Shown here piece after piece: positions 43,630-52,971 of a stretch of 64,000 bases of DNA (position 1 is the stretch's first letter; every line of letters starts with the position of its first letter). The stretch is from Pseudomonas saliphila (GTDB lineage Bacteria > Pseudomonadota > Gammaproteobacteria > Pseudomonadales > Pseudomonadaceae), in assembly GCF_008638345.1 (NCBI RefSeq), contig NZ_VTVA01000008.1:62001-126000 (forward strand), read 5' to 3'. The notes beneath the pieces were generated by a model, which ran no database searches, had not been told where the DNA came from, and worked only from the letters and a program-made list of their open reading frames with translations. A program made the position numbers and the translations under genes.

Positions 43630-44634
43630 CTAATCTGCGCTGCCAACCAGGCGTGCCAGTTCCATGGTGCGGTTGGCATAGCCCCACTCGTTGTCATACC
43701 AGGCGTAGACCTTGACCTGGGTACCGTTGATTACCATGGTCGATAATGCGTCGATGATCGAGGAGCGCGGGTCGGTTCGATAATCGATGGATACCAATGG
43801 TCGCTCCTCATAGCCCATGATCCCCTTCAACTCGCCCTCGGCAGCGGCCTTGAACCAGGCATTGACCTGCTCGGCGGTGGTCGGCCCTTCCATCTCGAAC
43901 ACACAATCGGTCAGCGAGGCGTTGGCGATGGGCACCCGTACCGCCTGGCCATTGAGTTTGCCCTTGAGCTCGGGAAAGATTTCGGCGATGGCTGCAGCCG
44001 AACCGGTGCTGGTGGGGATCAAACTCAGACCGGCGGCGCGGGCCCGGCGTATATCCTTGTGCGGTTTATCAAGGATGCCCTGACTGTTGGTCGGCCCGTG
44101 AATGGTGGTGATCGAGCCGTGGCGAATGCCGAGTTGCTCCTGCAGTACCTTGACCACCGGTGCCAGGCAATTGGTGGTGCACGAGGCTGCACTGACCACG
44201 CGATACCGCTCGCGATCATACAGATGCTCATTGACGCCCATCACGATGTTCAGTGCGCCCTCATCCTTCACCGGCGCGCTGACCACCACACGCTTGACGC
44301 CCTGATCCAGGTAGCCCTGCAGAGCCGACATCTTCTTGTTGACGCCGCTGGACTCGATGACCAGATCGCAATCCGACCAGTCGGTATCGGCGATTGCGCG
44401 ATTGGCGGCCAGCCGCACAGTCTTGCCGCCGATCACCAGCCCGGCGGCTTCGGCACTCGCTTCATACTGCCAGCGCCCGTGAATGGAGTCGAAATTGAGC
44501 AAATGAGCGTGGGTCGCCGCATCACCGGAGGGATCATTGATCTGCACAAACTCCACATCCGGCCAGTCCCAGGCGACGCGCACCGCCAACTTGCCGATAC
44601 GGCCGAAGCCGTTGATGCCTACTTTGATGGTCAT
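43630..44634 (-). CDS. Glyceraldehyde-3-phosphate dehydrogenase, ArsJ-associated type
   Basis: A 334-aa GAPDH. The NAD loop is [11 protein letters not shown]; the catalytic cysteine is C152 in [12 protein letters not shown] and its partner H179 in [11 protein letters not shown], so it should be active. The sequence is not the glycolytic GapA type. Blocks such as [28 protein letters not shown] and [20 protein letters not shown] are those of the GAPDHs annotated with ArsJ, which make 1-arseno-3-phosphoglycerate from arsenate for efflux. No arsJ, arsR or arsC is in the window. It may instead be a second housekeeping GAPDH. mgtE lies upstream on the same strand, 107 bases away. Confidence 0.88.
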   Translation of the reverse strand: MTIKVGINGFGRIGKLAVRVAWDWPDVEFVQINDPSGDAATHAHLLNFDSIHGRWQYEASAEAAGLVIGGKTVRLAANRAIADTDWSDCDLVIESSGVNKKMSALQGYLDQGVKRVVVSAPVKDEGALNIVMGVNEHLYDRERYRVVSAASCTTNCLAPVVKVLQEQLGIRHGSITTIHGPTNSQGILDKPHKDIRRARAAGLSLIPTSTGSAAAIAEIFPELKGKLNGQAVRVPIANASLTDCVFEMEGPTTAEQVNAWFKAAAEGELKGIMGYEERPLVSIDYRTDPRSSIIDALSTMVINGTQVKVYAWYDNEWGYANRTMELARLVGSAD

Positions 44635-44741
44635 ACCTGCCCCCTGAAAGTTGATCAGTCGGCCCGCCAGCGAGCAGACCGCAACAACCAGTATGGACGT
44701 CCTCAGATATTACGCAGATTGATCCGTCGGGAATCGGTCGA

Positions 44742-46364
44742 TTACAACAGCAGCAGTGTCGCCAGGCCGAGAAAGGCAAAGAAGCCGACGACGTCGGTCA
44801 CGGTAGTGAGGATAACGCTGCCGGCGAGCGCCGGATCGATGCCGAAACGTTGCAGTATCAACGGAATCGCGAGCCCAGCCAGCGCCGCGCAGAGCAGGTT
44901 AAGCAGAACCGCGGCGCCGATGATGCCGCCGATTTGCACGCTGCCAAACCATAAATAGGCTAACCCTGCGACCACTATCGCCCATATCAGGCCGTTCAAC
45001 AGGCCGATGCCCATCTCCTTGCCGAGCAGTACCTTGGCGTTACCGCCCTCGACCTGCCCCAGCGCCAGACCGCGAATCACCAGCGTCAGCGTCTGACTCC
45101 CGGCAATCCCGCCCATGCTGGCAACAATCGGCATCAACACCGCCAGGGCAACGATCTGTTCAAGCGTCGCCTGAAACTGACCGATGACCCAGGCCGCGAG
45201 AAAAGCGGTTGCCAGATTGATTGCCAACCACACCGATCGCCGACGGGTACTGGTCAGCACTGGCGCAAACATATCGGTCTCGTCGTTCAGACCGGCCATG
45301 TTCATCAGCGCACGTTCGGAATGCTCACGGATGATGTCCATCACGTCATCCACCGTGATGCGCCCGAGCAGGCTGCCCTGCTCGTCCACCACCGCCACCG
45401 AGAGCATGTCCAGATCCTCGAATCGCCGCGCCACATCCTGACTCGACATCTGCACATTCAGCGCTTCGAAGTCTTCGTCCATGACGTCGCGCACCTTGGC
45501 TTCCGGCGCGCTGGTCACCAGGCGGCTCAGGCGCAGCACGCCGAGATAATGGTTATGGCGGTCGACCACCATCAGCTTGTCGGTATGGTCGGGCAGATCC
45601 TCAAGCAGACGCAGATAACGCTGGATCGAGCTGACCTGCACATCGGCGCGTACGGAGATATGGTCAATGTTCATCAAACCACCGGCCGACTCCTCCGGGT
45701 AGGACAACATCGACACCAGCTGTTTGCGCTTGCGCTCGTCCATCGACAGCAGCAGGCGGCGGCCACGCCCATGGGGCAACGCCTGGATCAGGTCGACCAG
45801 ATCGTCCAGATCAAGCTTGCGGACCGCTGCGATCAGCTCATCCTCGCCCATTTCAAGAGCCAGCTTGGCGCGCACTTCCTCATGCAGCTGAACCAGAATC
45901 TTGCCGGCACGCTCGCTGTCCAGCATGTCCCAGACGGCGCTACGCTCCGGTGGCGGCAGCGCTTCCAACAGACCCGCAGCCTTGGCCGGATGCATATCGC
46001 GAAAGACCCTGCCGACACGCTTGAACTTGCCGGCCTCCAGGGCTTCACGCACGCGGCCTATCTGGGTGGACTCGACCTTGTCCTGCTGCAGCACCTGTTC
46101 CAGCTCGTCGAAATGCGGCTCGCGCTGCAACTCCAGCGCATGCTGCGGGCCCAGATGGCTGAGGATGGCTGCTTCATTCTCGTCGGATACCTGCTGCCAT
46201 ACCGCCCGGCGATCGACCGGGGGCAGCACCTCGAGCAAACTGGCGATTTTGGCCGGATGGATATCGCGCAGCAGTTTGCGCAGCTTCTTCCGCTTGCCTT
46301 CGGCCAGAGCGGTATAGATGCCATCAAACTCGGTCGGGGTAATCTCAGGCGGCGTTTCGGTCAT
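44742..46364 (-). CDS. mgtE: Magnesium transporter MgtE, long N domain
   Basis: A 540-aa Mg2+ channel/transporter. The cytosolic N domain is followed by two CBS domains (about residues 225-350; AGGLMNIDHISVRAD, VVDEQGSLLGRITVDDVMDI) that sense Mg2+. Five membrane helices with the selectivity region PIVASMGGIAGSQTLTLVIR come last. The protein is longer than typical MgtE (about 450-480 aa) because the first helical motif of the N domain occurs twice: DIHPAKIASLLEVLPP at 34-49 and DMHPAKAAGLLEALPP at 123-138. No magnesium riboswitch is apparent in the 157-base leader. Confidence 0.92.
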   Translation of the reverse strand: MTETPPEITPTEFDGIYTALAEGKRKKLRKLLRDIHPAKIASLLEVLPPVDRRAVWQQVSDENEAAILSHLGPQHALELQREPHFDELEQVLQQDKVESTQIGRVREALEAGKFKRVGRVFRDMHPAKAAGLLEALPPPERSAVWDMLDSERAGKILVQLHEEVRAKLALEMGEDELIAAVRKLDLDDLVDLIQALPHGRGRRLLLSMDERKRKQLVSMLSYPEESAGGLMNIDHISVRADVQVSSIQRYLRLLEDLPDHTDKLMVVDRHNHYLGVLRLSRLVTSAPEAKVRDVMDEDFEALNVQMSSQDVARRFEDLDMLSVAVVDEQGSLLGRITVDDVMDIIREHSERALMNMAGLNDETDMFAPVLTSTRRRSVWLAINLATAFLAAWVIGQFQATLEQIVALAVLMPIVASMGGIAGSQTLTLVIRGLALGQVEGGNAKVLLGKEMGIGLLNGLIWAIVVAGLAYLWFGSVQIGGIIGAAVLLNLLCAALAGLAIPLILQRFGIDPALAGSVILTTVTDVVGFFAFLGLATLLLL

Positions 46365-46473
46365 ATCGGCGAGCTCGAATCATGCATGGAACGACAGAAG
46401 AACAACAATATCATGCCCACCGAGGGTCGCATCCGATGCGTCGAACGCATCACCGGCATGAGAGCAGCAGCAG

Positions 46474-46509
46474 GCAAGCGCTCGGCCCGGACGCGGACAG
46501 AGCGCTTGC
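46474..46509 (-). terminator. Hairpin between gcvP and mgtE
   Basis: A perfect nine-pair stem GCAAGCGCT / AGCGCTTGC with an 18-base loop lies 13 bases after the gcvP stop. There is no T tract, so it is a weak or Rho-assisted terminator, or a 3'-end barrier against exonucleases for the gcv mRNA. Read-through would enter the mgtE leader. Confidence 0.45.
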
Positions 46510-46521
46510 GATCGTCCCTGA

Positions 46522-49407
46522 TCAGTCCTGATAGGCTTCGATTGGCGGGCAAGCGCAGAACAGGTTGCGATCACCGTATACATTGTCGATGCGGTTAACG
46601 CTGGGCCAGAACTTGTTGGCTGCCACCCAGGGACGTGGGAATACGGCCTGCTCGACGGAATAGCTACGCTCCCACTTGCCGGTGATATCGGCCAGTGTAT
46701 GCGGCGCGTTGTGCAGCGGATTGTCCTCGGCGCTCCATTCGCCCTTCTCGACGCGGCTGATTTCACTGCGAATGGTCAGCATGGCATCGACAAACCGGTC
46801 GAGTTCGGCCTTGGATTCGCTTTCGGTCGGCTCGATCATCAGCGTGCCCGCCACCGGGAAGGACATGGTCGGCGCATGGAAACCAAAATCCATCAAGCGC
46901 TTGGCAACGTCCTCCTCGGTGATACCGGAGGCAGCCTTGAGCGGGCGGATGTCGATGATGCACTCGTGGGCAACGCGCCCATTACGGCCGCTGTAGAGCA
47001 CCGGATAGGCTTCCCCGAGACGCCTGGCCAGGTAGTTGGCATTGAGGATCGCCATCTGGGTAGCGCTGCGCAGGCCCTGCGCGCCCATCAACGCGATATA
47101 GGTCCAGCTGATCGGCAGGATGCTCGCACTGCCCCAGGGCGCCGCGCTGACAGCGCCGTTACTCGGATCAGGTCCTTCCAGTGGCACCACAGGGTGATTG
47201 GCTACATAGGGCGCGAGGTGCGCCTTGACACCAATCGGGCCCATGCCGGGCCCGCCGCCGCCGTGCGGAATGCAGAATGTCTTGTGCAGGTTCATGTGCG
47301 ACACGTCTGCCCCGATATCCGCCGGGCGGGTCAGGCCGACCTGCGCATTGAGGTTGGCGCCGTCCATATACACCTGGCCGCCATGCTCGTGAATGATCCG
47401 ACAAATCTCACCGATACCCTCCTCGTACACCCCGTGGGTCGAGGGATAGGTGATCATCAGACAGGATAGGTTCTCGGCGTTATCCACCGCCTTCTGCCGC
47501 AGATCCTCGATATCGACATTGCCCTGATCATCGCAGGCGACCAGTACCACGCGCATGCTCGCCATCATCGCCGAGGCCGGGTTGGTGCCATGGGCAGAGG
47601 TCGGAATCAGGCAGATATTGCGGTGTTCATCACCGTTGCCTTCGTGGAATTTGCGTATTGCCAGCAGCCCCGCGTATTCGCCCTGGGCGCCGGAATTCGG
47701 TTGCATGCTGATGGCATCAAACCCGGTAATCGCTTTCAGCATGTCCTGCAACTCGTCGAGCATGATCCGATAGCCTTGGGCCTGCGCCAGCGGTGCGAAC
47801 GGGTGCAGCTGGCCGAACTCAGGCCAGGTAATCGGGATCATCTCGGCGGTGGCGTTGAGCTTCATGGTGCAGGAGCCCAGCGGAATCATCGAATGATTCA
47901 ATGCCAGATCCCTGTTCTCCAGCGACTTGATGTAACGCAGCATCTCCGTCTCGGAGTGATAGCTGTTGAACACCGGGTGGGTGAGGAATGCCGACTGTCG
48001 GCGCAGGCCAACCGGAATACCCATCTCGCTACCCATGACCTGGTTATCGAGCGCAGCCACATCGACAGCCTCGCCGTCATTCACGAACACCGCGAGCAAC
48101 TGCTCGACCGTCAGACGCGTGCTGGACTCATCCAGGCTGACGCCCAGCGAATCGGCATCGATCATCCGCAGGTTGATACGTGCCTGGCGTGCACGTTGGA
48201 CGATCTCACGGGCCTTGCCGGGTACCTTGAGGGTCAAGGTGTCGAAGAAGTGCGTGTTGGCGCGCTGGATACCCTTGGCTTCCAGACCCGTAGCCAGAAT
48301 AGCGGTCAGCCGCTGGACCCGCTGGGCAATGGTCTTCAGACCCTCAGGGCCATGGTAAACCGCGTAGAAGCTGGCGATATTGGCCAGCAGAACCTGGGCG
48401 GTACAGATATTGGAATTGGCCTTCTCGCGGCGGATATGCTGCTCGCGGGTTTGCAGTGCCATGCGCAACGCGCGGTTGCCACGCGTATCCACCGAGACGC
48501 CAATGATCCGGCCCGGCATGGCGCGTTTGAACGCATCACGGGTAGCGAAGAAGGCAGCGTGCGGCCCGCCATAGCCCATGGGTACGCCGAAACGCTGGGC
48601 AGAACCGAACACCACATCAGCGCCGAGCTCACCGGGAGGCGTCAGCAGTACCAGACTCAGCAGGTCAGCTGATACACAGGCCAGCGCCTTTTGCGCATGT
48701 GCGGCGTCGATCAGTGGCTTGAGATCATTGATTTCGCCCCAGGTATTGGGGTACTGGAACAGCGCACCGAATACCTCGTACTGTCCGAAATTGGCAACAT
48801 CGTCGACCGCCAGCTCGAAGCCAAACGCCTCGGCACGGGTGCGGACCACGGAAATAACCTGGGGGTGACAGTCGTGATCGACAAAGAACAGGTTGCTCTT
48901 GTTCTTGGCGACGCGCTTGGCCAGGGCCATGGCTTCAGCGGCGGCGGTCGCTTCATCCAGCAGCGAGGCACTGGCCAGCTCCATGCCGGTCAGATCGATG
49001 GTCAGTTGCTGAAAATTCAACAGGGCTTCAAGACGCCCCTGGGCAATTTCGGGCTGATAGGGGGTATAGGCGGTATACCAGCCGGGATTTTCCAGCACAT
49101 TGCGCAGGATGACATTCGGCAACAGGGTCCCGTGATAGCCCATACCGATGCACGAGGTAAACACCTGATTACGGCTGGCAATCCCCTTGAGATAACTCAG
49201 CACCTCAGCCTCGCTACGCGGGCCGGCCATGTCCAGCGGGTCCGTACGCAGAATGCTGCCTGGTACCGTCTGACCGATCAGTTCGTCCAGCGACCCGACC
49301 TCCAGCGCCTCCAGCATCGCCTGTTGTTCGGCCGCATCGGGGCCAATATGACGGCGGATGAAGTCGTCGGTCTGTTCCAGATCGGTAAGGCTTGGTGCAT
49401 TGCTCAT
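46522..49407 (-). CDS. gcvP: Glycine dehydrogenase (decarboxylating), P-protein
   Basis: PLP enzyme that decarboxylates glycine and passes the aminomethyl group to the lipoyl arm of GcvH. The ATG at 49407 yields 961 aa beginning [20 protein letters not shown], the usual start; the frame stays open 41 codons upstream without conservation. It has two fused PLP-transferase-fold halves, as in the homodimeric class. PLP attaches at about K707 in [19 protein letters not shown], and GSCTMKLNA is another active-site block. It is the last gene of gcvT-gcvH-gcvP, 195 bases after gcvH, with a 12-pair hairpin in the gap. Confidence 0.96.
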   Translation of the reverse strand: MSNAPSLTDLEQTDDFIRRHIGPDAAEQQAMLEALEVGSLDELIGQTVPGSILRTDPLDMAGPRSEAEVLSYLKGIASRNQVFTSCIGMGYHGTLLPNVILRNVLENPGWYTAYTPYQPEIAQGRLEALLNFQQLTIDLTGMELASASLLDEATAAAEAMALAKRVAKNKSNLFFVDHDCHPQVISVVRTRAEAFGFELAVDDVANFGQYEVFGALFQYPNTWGEINDLKPLIDAAHAQKALACVSADLLSLVLLTPPGELGADVVFGSAQRFGVPMGYGGPHAAFFATRDAFKRAMPGRIIGVSVDTRGNRALRMALQTREQHIRREKANSNICTAQVLLANIASFYAVYHGPEGLKTIAQRVQRLTAILATGLEAKGIQRANTHFFDTLTLKVPGKAREIVQRARQARINLRMIDADSLGVSLDESSTRLTVEQLLAVFVNDGEAVDVAALDNQVMGSEMGIPVGLRRQSAFLTHPVFNSYHSETEMLRYIKSLENRDLALNHSMIPLGSCTMKLNATAEMIPITWPEFGQLHPFAPLAQAQGYRIMLDELQDMLKAITGFDAISMQPNSGAQGEYAGLLAIRKFHEGNGDEHRNICLIPTSAHGTNPASAMMASMRVVLVACDDQGNVDIEDLRQKAVDNAENLSCLMITYPSTHGVYEEGIGEICRIIHEHGGQVYMDGANLNAQVGLTRPADIGADVSHMNLHKTFCIPHGGGGPGMGPIGVKAHLAPYVANHPVVPLEGPDPSNGAVSAAPWGSASILPISWTYIALMGAQGLRSATQMAILNANYLARRLGEAYPVLYSGRNGRVAHECIIDIRPLKAASGITEEDVAKRLMDFGFHAPTMSFPVAGTLMIEPTESESKAELDRFVDAMLTIRSEISRVEKGEWSAEDNPLHNAPHTLADITGKWERSYSVEQAVFPRPWVAANKFWPSVNRIDNVYGDRNLFCACPPIEAYQD

Positions 49408-49535
49408 GGGGTTACCTGTTGAAAATAGGAAACGGTCGTGCATAGGAAATGGGGACCACGCACAGGAAAACGCGCAGAAGGGCAGCCAAGGGAGCCGGCA
49501 GCTGCGCGATTGACTCTGCGCCAATGGCACTGACA

Positions 49536-49574
49536 GAGCTAGCCAGCATGCAGTCTGAGACGGCTGGCTAGCTC
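49536..49574 (-). promoter_or_regulatory. Strong hairpin between gcvH and gcvP
   Basis: A perfect twelve-pair inverted repeat, GAGCTAGCCAGC / GCTGGCTAGCTC, with a 15-base loop lies in the 195-base gap between gcvH and gcvP. No T tract follows on either strand. It may act as an mRNA processing or stability element that sets different levels of H and P proteins, or as a partial terminator. Confidence 0.6.
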
Positions 49575-49601
49575 CGGGGCGGTGCCGGCTGCATCAATAT
49601 C

Positions 49602-49982
49602 TCAGATTGACGCGCCGTAGGCCTCGGCGTCCATCAGCTTGTCCAGCTCACTGCTGTCAGTCGGCTTGATCTTGAAGAACCAGGCGCCGGCGTAGGGTTC
49701 ACTATTGACCAGCTCCGGCGTATCGCCCAGGGCTTCATTGAAAGCAATCACTTCACCACTAACCGGTGCATAGATGTCTGAAGCGGCTTTTACCGACTCC
49801 ACCACGGCGCATTCTTCGCCGGCGGTCACAGTGCGACCCACTTCGGGTAATTCGACAAAGACCACATCACCCAGCAAGTCCTGAGCATGATCGGTAATGC
49901 CCACGGTAATGGTGCCGTCGGCTTCCAAACGGGACCATTCGTGGCTTGCGGCGTAACGTAAATCGGCGGGGATATTGCTCAT
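49602..49982 (-). CDS. gcvH: Glycine cleavage system H protein
   Basis: Lipoyl carrier that shuttles the aminomethyl group between GcvP, GcvT and lipoamide dehydrogenase. The 126-aa protein has the lipoylated lysine K65 in [14 protein letters not shown], in the usual hairpin. [20 protein letters not shown] at the N-terminus and GAWFFKIKP near the end match the family. It lies 26 bases after gcvT on the same strand. GcvL/lipoamide dehydrogenase is not nearby and is probably shared with other complexes. Confidence 0.96.
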   Translation of the reverse strand: MSNIPADLRYAASHEWSRLEADGTITVGITDHAQDLLGDVVFVELPEVGRTVTAGEECAVVESVKAASDIYAPVSGEVIAFNEALGDTPELVNSEPYAGAWFFKIKPTDSSELDKLMDAEAYGASI

Positions 49983-50008
49983 GGGGCTGTCCTCAGGAAA
50001 AGTGAAAC

Positions 50009-51094
50009 TTAATCGAATAGTGGCTTGCCGTTACGTACGAAGCCAGGCTTGATCACCCGTACGGGGAGCTGCTTGCCGCGGATCTCGACCTTTGCATGAT
50101 CGCCGGTGGCGCGCGGCACCCGAGCCAGAGCAATCGACACACCCAGCGTAGGGGAAAAACTGCCACTGGTGATCTCGCCCTCGCCAATACCCTCGACAAT
50201 CACCTTCTGATGACCGCGCAGCACCGCGCGCTCAGACAGCACCAGGCCTACCAGCTTGGGTTGATCACCGGCGTCGCGCTGGGCTTCGAGTGCTTCACGG
50301 CCAATAAATTCGCGCTCGCCGGGCTCCCAGGCAATGGTCCAGGCCATGTTGGCGGCCAGCGGCGATACCGACTCGTCCATATCGGAGCCGTACAGGTTCA
50401 GACCGGCCTCCAGACGCAGCGTGTCCCGCGCGCCCAGGCCACAGGGCTTGCAGCCGGCGGCCAGCAGGGCATCCCACAGATCGGCAATCTGGTCGGCGGG
50501 GAGAATGATCTCGAGGCCGTCTTCACCGGTATAACCGGTGCGGGCGATAAACCAGTCGCCGTCGGCCAGTCCCTGGAAGGGTTTGATGTCATTGATCAGC
50601 GCGCCGCGAGTGTCGCTGACGACACTGGCGGCCACTTCACGGGCCCGTGGACCCTGGACAGCAAGCATCGCCAGATCTGAACGCTCGGTCAGGGTAACAG
50701 CGAATTCCTCTGCCTGGGCGTGCATCCAGGCAAGGTCTTTCTCACGCGTCGCAGCGTTGACCACCAGACGGTAGCCACCCTGCATCAGATAGACAATCAG
50801 GTCATCAATGACGCCGCCCTGCTCGTTCAGCATGGCAGTGTAGAGTGCCTTGCCGGCAAGCGTCAGGCGGCTTACATCATTGGCCAGGAGATACTGAAGG
50901 TAGCCCTTCGCCTCAGTGCCGGTGACGTCCACAACGGTCATGTGCGAGACATCGAACATACCCACATCCTGGCGGACCTGATGATGTTCTTCGATCTGGG
51001 AGCCGTAGTGCAAAGGCATGTCCCAGCCACCAAAGTCGACCATCTTGGCGCCAGCGGCGACATGCTGATCATACAGGGGAGTGCGCGAGCCCAT
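50009..51094 (-). CDS. gcvT: Aminomethyltransferase, glycine cleavage T protein
   Basis: Releases ammonia from the aminomethyl-lipoyl intermediate and forms methylene-tetrahydrofolate. The 361-aa protein shows [20 protein letters not shown] at the N-terminus and the catalytic aspartate region [14 protein letters not shown]. The C-terminal barrel ([21 protein letters not shown]) is present. It is the first gene of the gcv operon. A sigma-70-like promoter lies 39 bases upstream; I looked for a glycine riboswitch there and did not see one. Confidence 0.96.
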   Translation of the reverse strand: MGSRTPLYDQHVAAGAKMVDFGGWDMPLHYGSQIEEHHQVRQDVGMFDVSHMTVVDVTGTEAKGYLQYLLANDVSRLTLAGKALYTAMLNEQGGVIDDLIVYLMQGGYRLVVNAATREKDLAWMHAQAEEFAVTLTERSDLAMLAVQGPRAREVAASVVSDTRGALINDIKPFQGLADGDWFIARTGYTGEDGLEIILPADQIADLWDALLAAGCKPCGLGARDTLRLEAGLNLYGSDMDESVSPLAANMAWTIAWEPGEREFIGREALEAQRDAGDQPKLVGLVLSERAVLRGHQKVIVEGIGEGEITSGSFSPTLGVSIALARVPRATGDHAKVEIRGKQLPVRVIKPGFVRNGKPLFD

Positions 51095-51132
51095 TCAGTC
51101 TTCCTTAAATCAAGGGTGATTCAGTGGGGGCG

Positions 51133-51161
51133 ATTGTAGCCACAAACCGCCATCCTGTGCA
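51133..51161 (-). promoter_or_regulatory. Sigma-70-like promoter of gcvT-gcvH-gcvP
   Basis: On the minus strand TGCACA (51161-51156) is followed by exactly 17 bases and TACAAT (51138-51133). Transcription would start about 30 bases before the gcvT ATG, leaving no room for a riboswitch leader. Control by GcvA/GcvR-type factors is therefore more likely. Confidence 0.6.
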
Positions 51162-51251
51162 GCCCTTGCGCGGCACCGCCGATCGACCGAGCACTCGGCA
51201 GCCGGCAAAGCAGCCTGAGGCAGCCGCGCGTTGGAACGGCTGGGGACCGAT

Positions 51252-52880
51252 CTAACGCCGGCCAGTGCGACGGATCAGAACGATCACGGGGAGCAATCCA
51301 GCGAGTACCAGCGTCAATGCCGGAAGCGAGGCACGCTGCCAATCGCCCTCGGTGGTGAGACCGTAAATCCGAACCGCCAGGGTATCCCAGCCAAAGGGCC
51401 GCATCAGTAGCGTAGCGGGCATTTCCTTGAGCACGTCAACAAATACCAGCAGCGCCGCACTGAGCGCGCCGGGCAGCAACAGCGGCAGATACACTCGCCA
51501 GAATACGCCCCAACCCGTCTGGCCCAGGCTTTGCGCAGCCTCCGGCAATGAGGGACGAATCCGCGCCAACGAGGTATCGATCGGGCCGTGCGCAACGGCC
51601 ATGAAGCGAATCAGGTAGGCCAGCAGCAAGGCGAATACACTGCCCAGGAGCAACGGTGAGGGATTCTCGACGCCCAACGCCGCGCTCAGCGGAATCACCA
51701 CCGTGTTATCCAGAAAGCTGAAGGCAAACATGATGCCCACAGCCAGTACCGAGCCTGGCAGGGCATACCCCAGGTTCGCCATCGCCACCGCGCTTCGCAC
51801 CCGCCGTATGGGTTGCAACCGCCTGGCCAATGCAATCAGCGTGGCGAAGGTCACGGTTATCGCTGCTGCCATTGCCCCAAGCATCAGAGTGTTACGGATG
51901 ATGCCCCAGTAGCGGCTATCCAGGTCATGGATACCGCTGTGTACCAACCAATAAATCAACTGGGCAACGGGAATGAAAAAGGCCAACGCGAGGACCGTCA
52001 AACAAAATCCGGTCGCCAGCCAGCCTCGATAGCCCTTCAGGTGGTACAGCGCGCCCTGCCTGGGTCGATCGACTCCAGGAAAACGCCGGCTGCCCTGAGC
52101 CCGCCGCTCGAGGAACAACGCCATGAACACAAAAAGCAGCAGCAGGCTCGCCAGCTGGGTAGCAGACTGGAGACTGAAGAAGCCGTACCAGGTCTTGTAG
52201 ATGGCGGTGGTGAAGGTGTCATAGTTGAATACCGACACGGCGCCGAAGTCGGCCAGGGTTTCCATGATGGCCAACGCCGCGCCAGCACCGATCGCGGGGC
52301 GCGCCATGGGAATGGCGACCCGCCAGAATCCCTGCCAGGGCGTGTGACCGAGCACCCTCGACGCCTCCATCAGCCCCTTGCCCTGCGCAAGAAAGGCTCC
52401 GCGCGCGAGCATGTAAACATATGGATAGAACACCAGCGTCAGTACCAGCACGACACCGGAAGTTGAGCGGATGGAAAAGAACAGCCGGAAGTCGTTGCCG
52501 AACCAGTCGCGCAGCAGGCTCTGGAACGGACCGGAAAAGTCGAACAGCCCTACGCTGACAAAGGCCAGCACATAGGCCGGAATGGCAAACGGGAGCATCA
52601 GCGCCCAATCGAAAAACCGCCGTCCGGGAAACTCGCAGAGGCTGGTCAGCCAGGCCAGGCTCACCCCCAATACGATCACCCCTACGCCGACGCCCAGCAC
52701 CAACACCAGGGTATTGCTGATCAGGCGCACCATCTGGGTCTGCAACAGATGCCCCCAGATCGACGTATCAATCGACTGCCAGCTAAGCAGCAGGACCAAC
52801 AAGGGCATCATCACCAGGGCGGCGGACACATAGGCAATCAGCCGCCAACGGGGCATACGGGGAATCGAACGATGGGGCAC
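51252..52880 (-). CDS. Fe3+ ABC transporter permease, fused two-domain
   Basis: A 542-aa inner-membrane permease of the FbpB/SfuB type, about twelve helices in two homologous halves. Each half has an EAA loop that docks the ATPase: EASRVLGHTPWQGFWRVAIP (residues ~180) and EAAQSLGQTGWGVFWRVYLP (~440). It pairs with the iron-binding protein gene just upstream on the same strand. No ATP-binding subunit gene follows; gcvT comes next with its own promoter, so the ATPase must be encoded elsewhere. I favour the GTG at 52880 (GGAG five bases upstream); a GTG two codons earlier or an ATG at 52856 are alternatives. Confidence 0.9.
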   Translation of the reverse strand: MPHRSIPRMPRWRLIAYVSAALVMMPLLVLLLSWQSIDTSIWGHLLQTQMVRLISNTLVLVLGVGVGVIVLGVSLAWLTSLCEFPGRRFFDWALMLPFAIPAYVLAFVSVGLFDFSGPFQSLLRDWFGNDFRLFFSIRSTSGVVLVLTLVFYPYVYMLARGAFLAQGKGLMEASRVLGHTPWQGFWRVAIPMARPAIGAGAALAIMETLADFGAVSVFNYDTFTTAIYKTWYGFFSLQSATQLASLLLLFVFMALFLERRAQGSRRFPGVDRPRQGALYHLKGYRGWLATGFCLTVLALAFFIPVAQLIYWLVHSGIHDLDSRYWGIIRNTLMLGAMAAAITVTFATLIALARRLQPIRRVRSAVAMANLGYALPGSVLAVGIMFAFSFLDNTVVIPLSAALGVENPSPLLLGSVFALLLAYLIRFMAVAHGPIDTSLARIRPSLPEAAQSLGQTGWGVFWRVYLPLLLPGALSAALLVFVDVLKEMPATLLMRPFGWDTLAVRIYGLTTEGDWQRASLPALTLVLAGLLPVIVLIRRTGRR

Positions 52881-52901
52881 AGCCACTCCAGGAGATGTGC
52901 G

Positions 52902-52930
52902 AAAAAAAACGCCCGGTCAGTGACCGGGCG
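52902..52930 (-). terminator. Rho-independent terminator between Fe-binding protein and permease genes
   Basis: On the minus strand the palindrome CGCCCGGTCA / TGACCGGGCG is followed directly by eight T residues. It lies 41 bases after the binding-protein stop and 22 bases before the permease start. It should stop most transcripts and so give far more binding protein than permease. Confidence 0.9.
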
Positions 52931-52971
52931 TGCAGTATATCGGGAAAACCTGGCTTAAGGTCCTGCCTGGA

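Noticed and set aside
46365-46521. Magnesium riboswitch (M-box or mgtA-type) in the mgtE leader
   Set aside because: The 157 bases contain only the gcvP-side hairpin; no M-box conserved segments could be recognised.
47590-48672. A 360-codon plus-strand frame inside gcvP
   Set aside because: Shadow frame opposite a strongly conserved gene.
51095-51251. Glycine riboswitch in front of gcvT
   Set aside because: A -10/-35 pair places the transcript start about 30 bases before the ATG, and no tandem-aptamer sequence blocks are visible.
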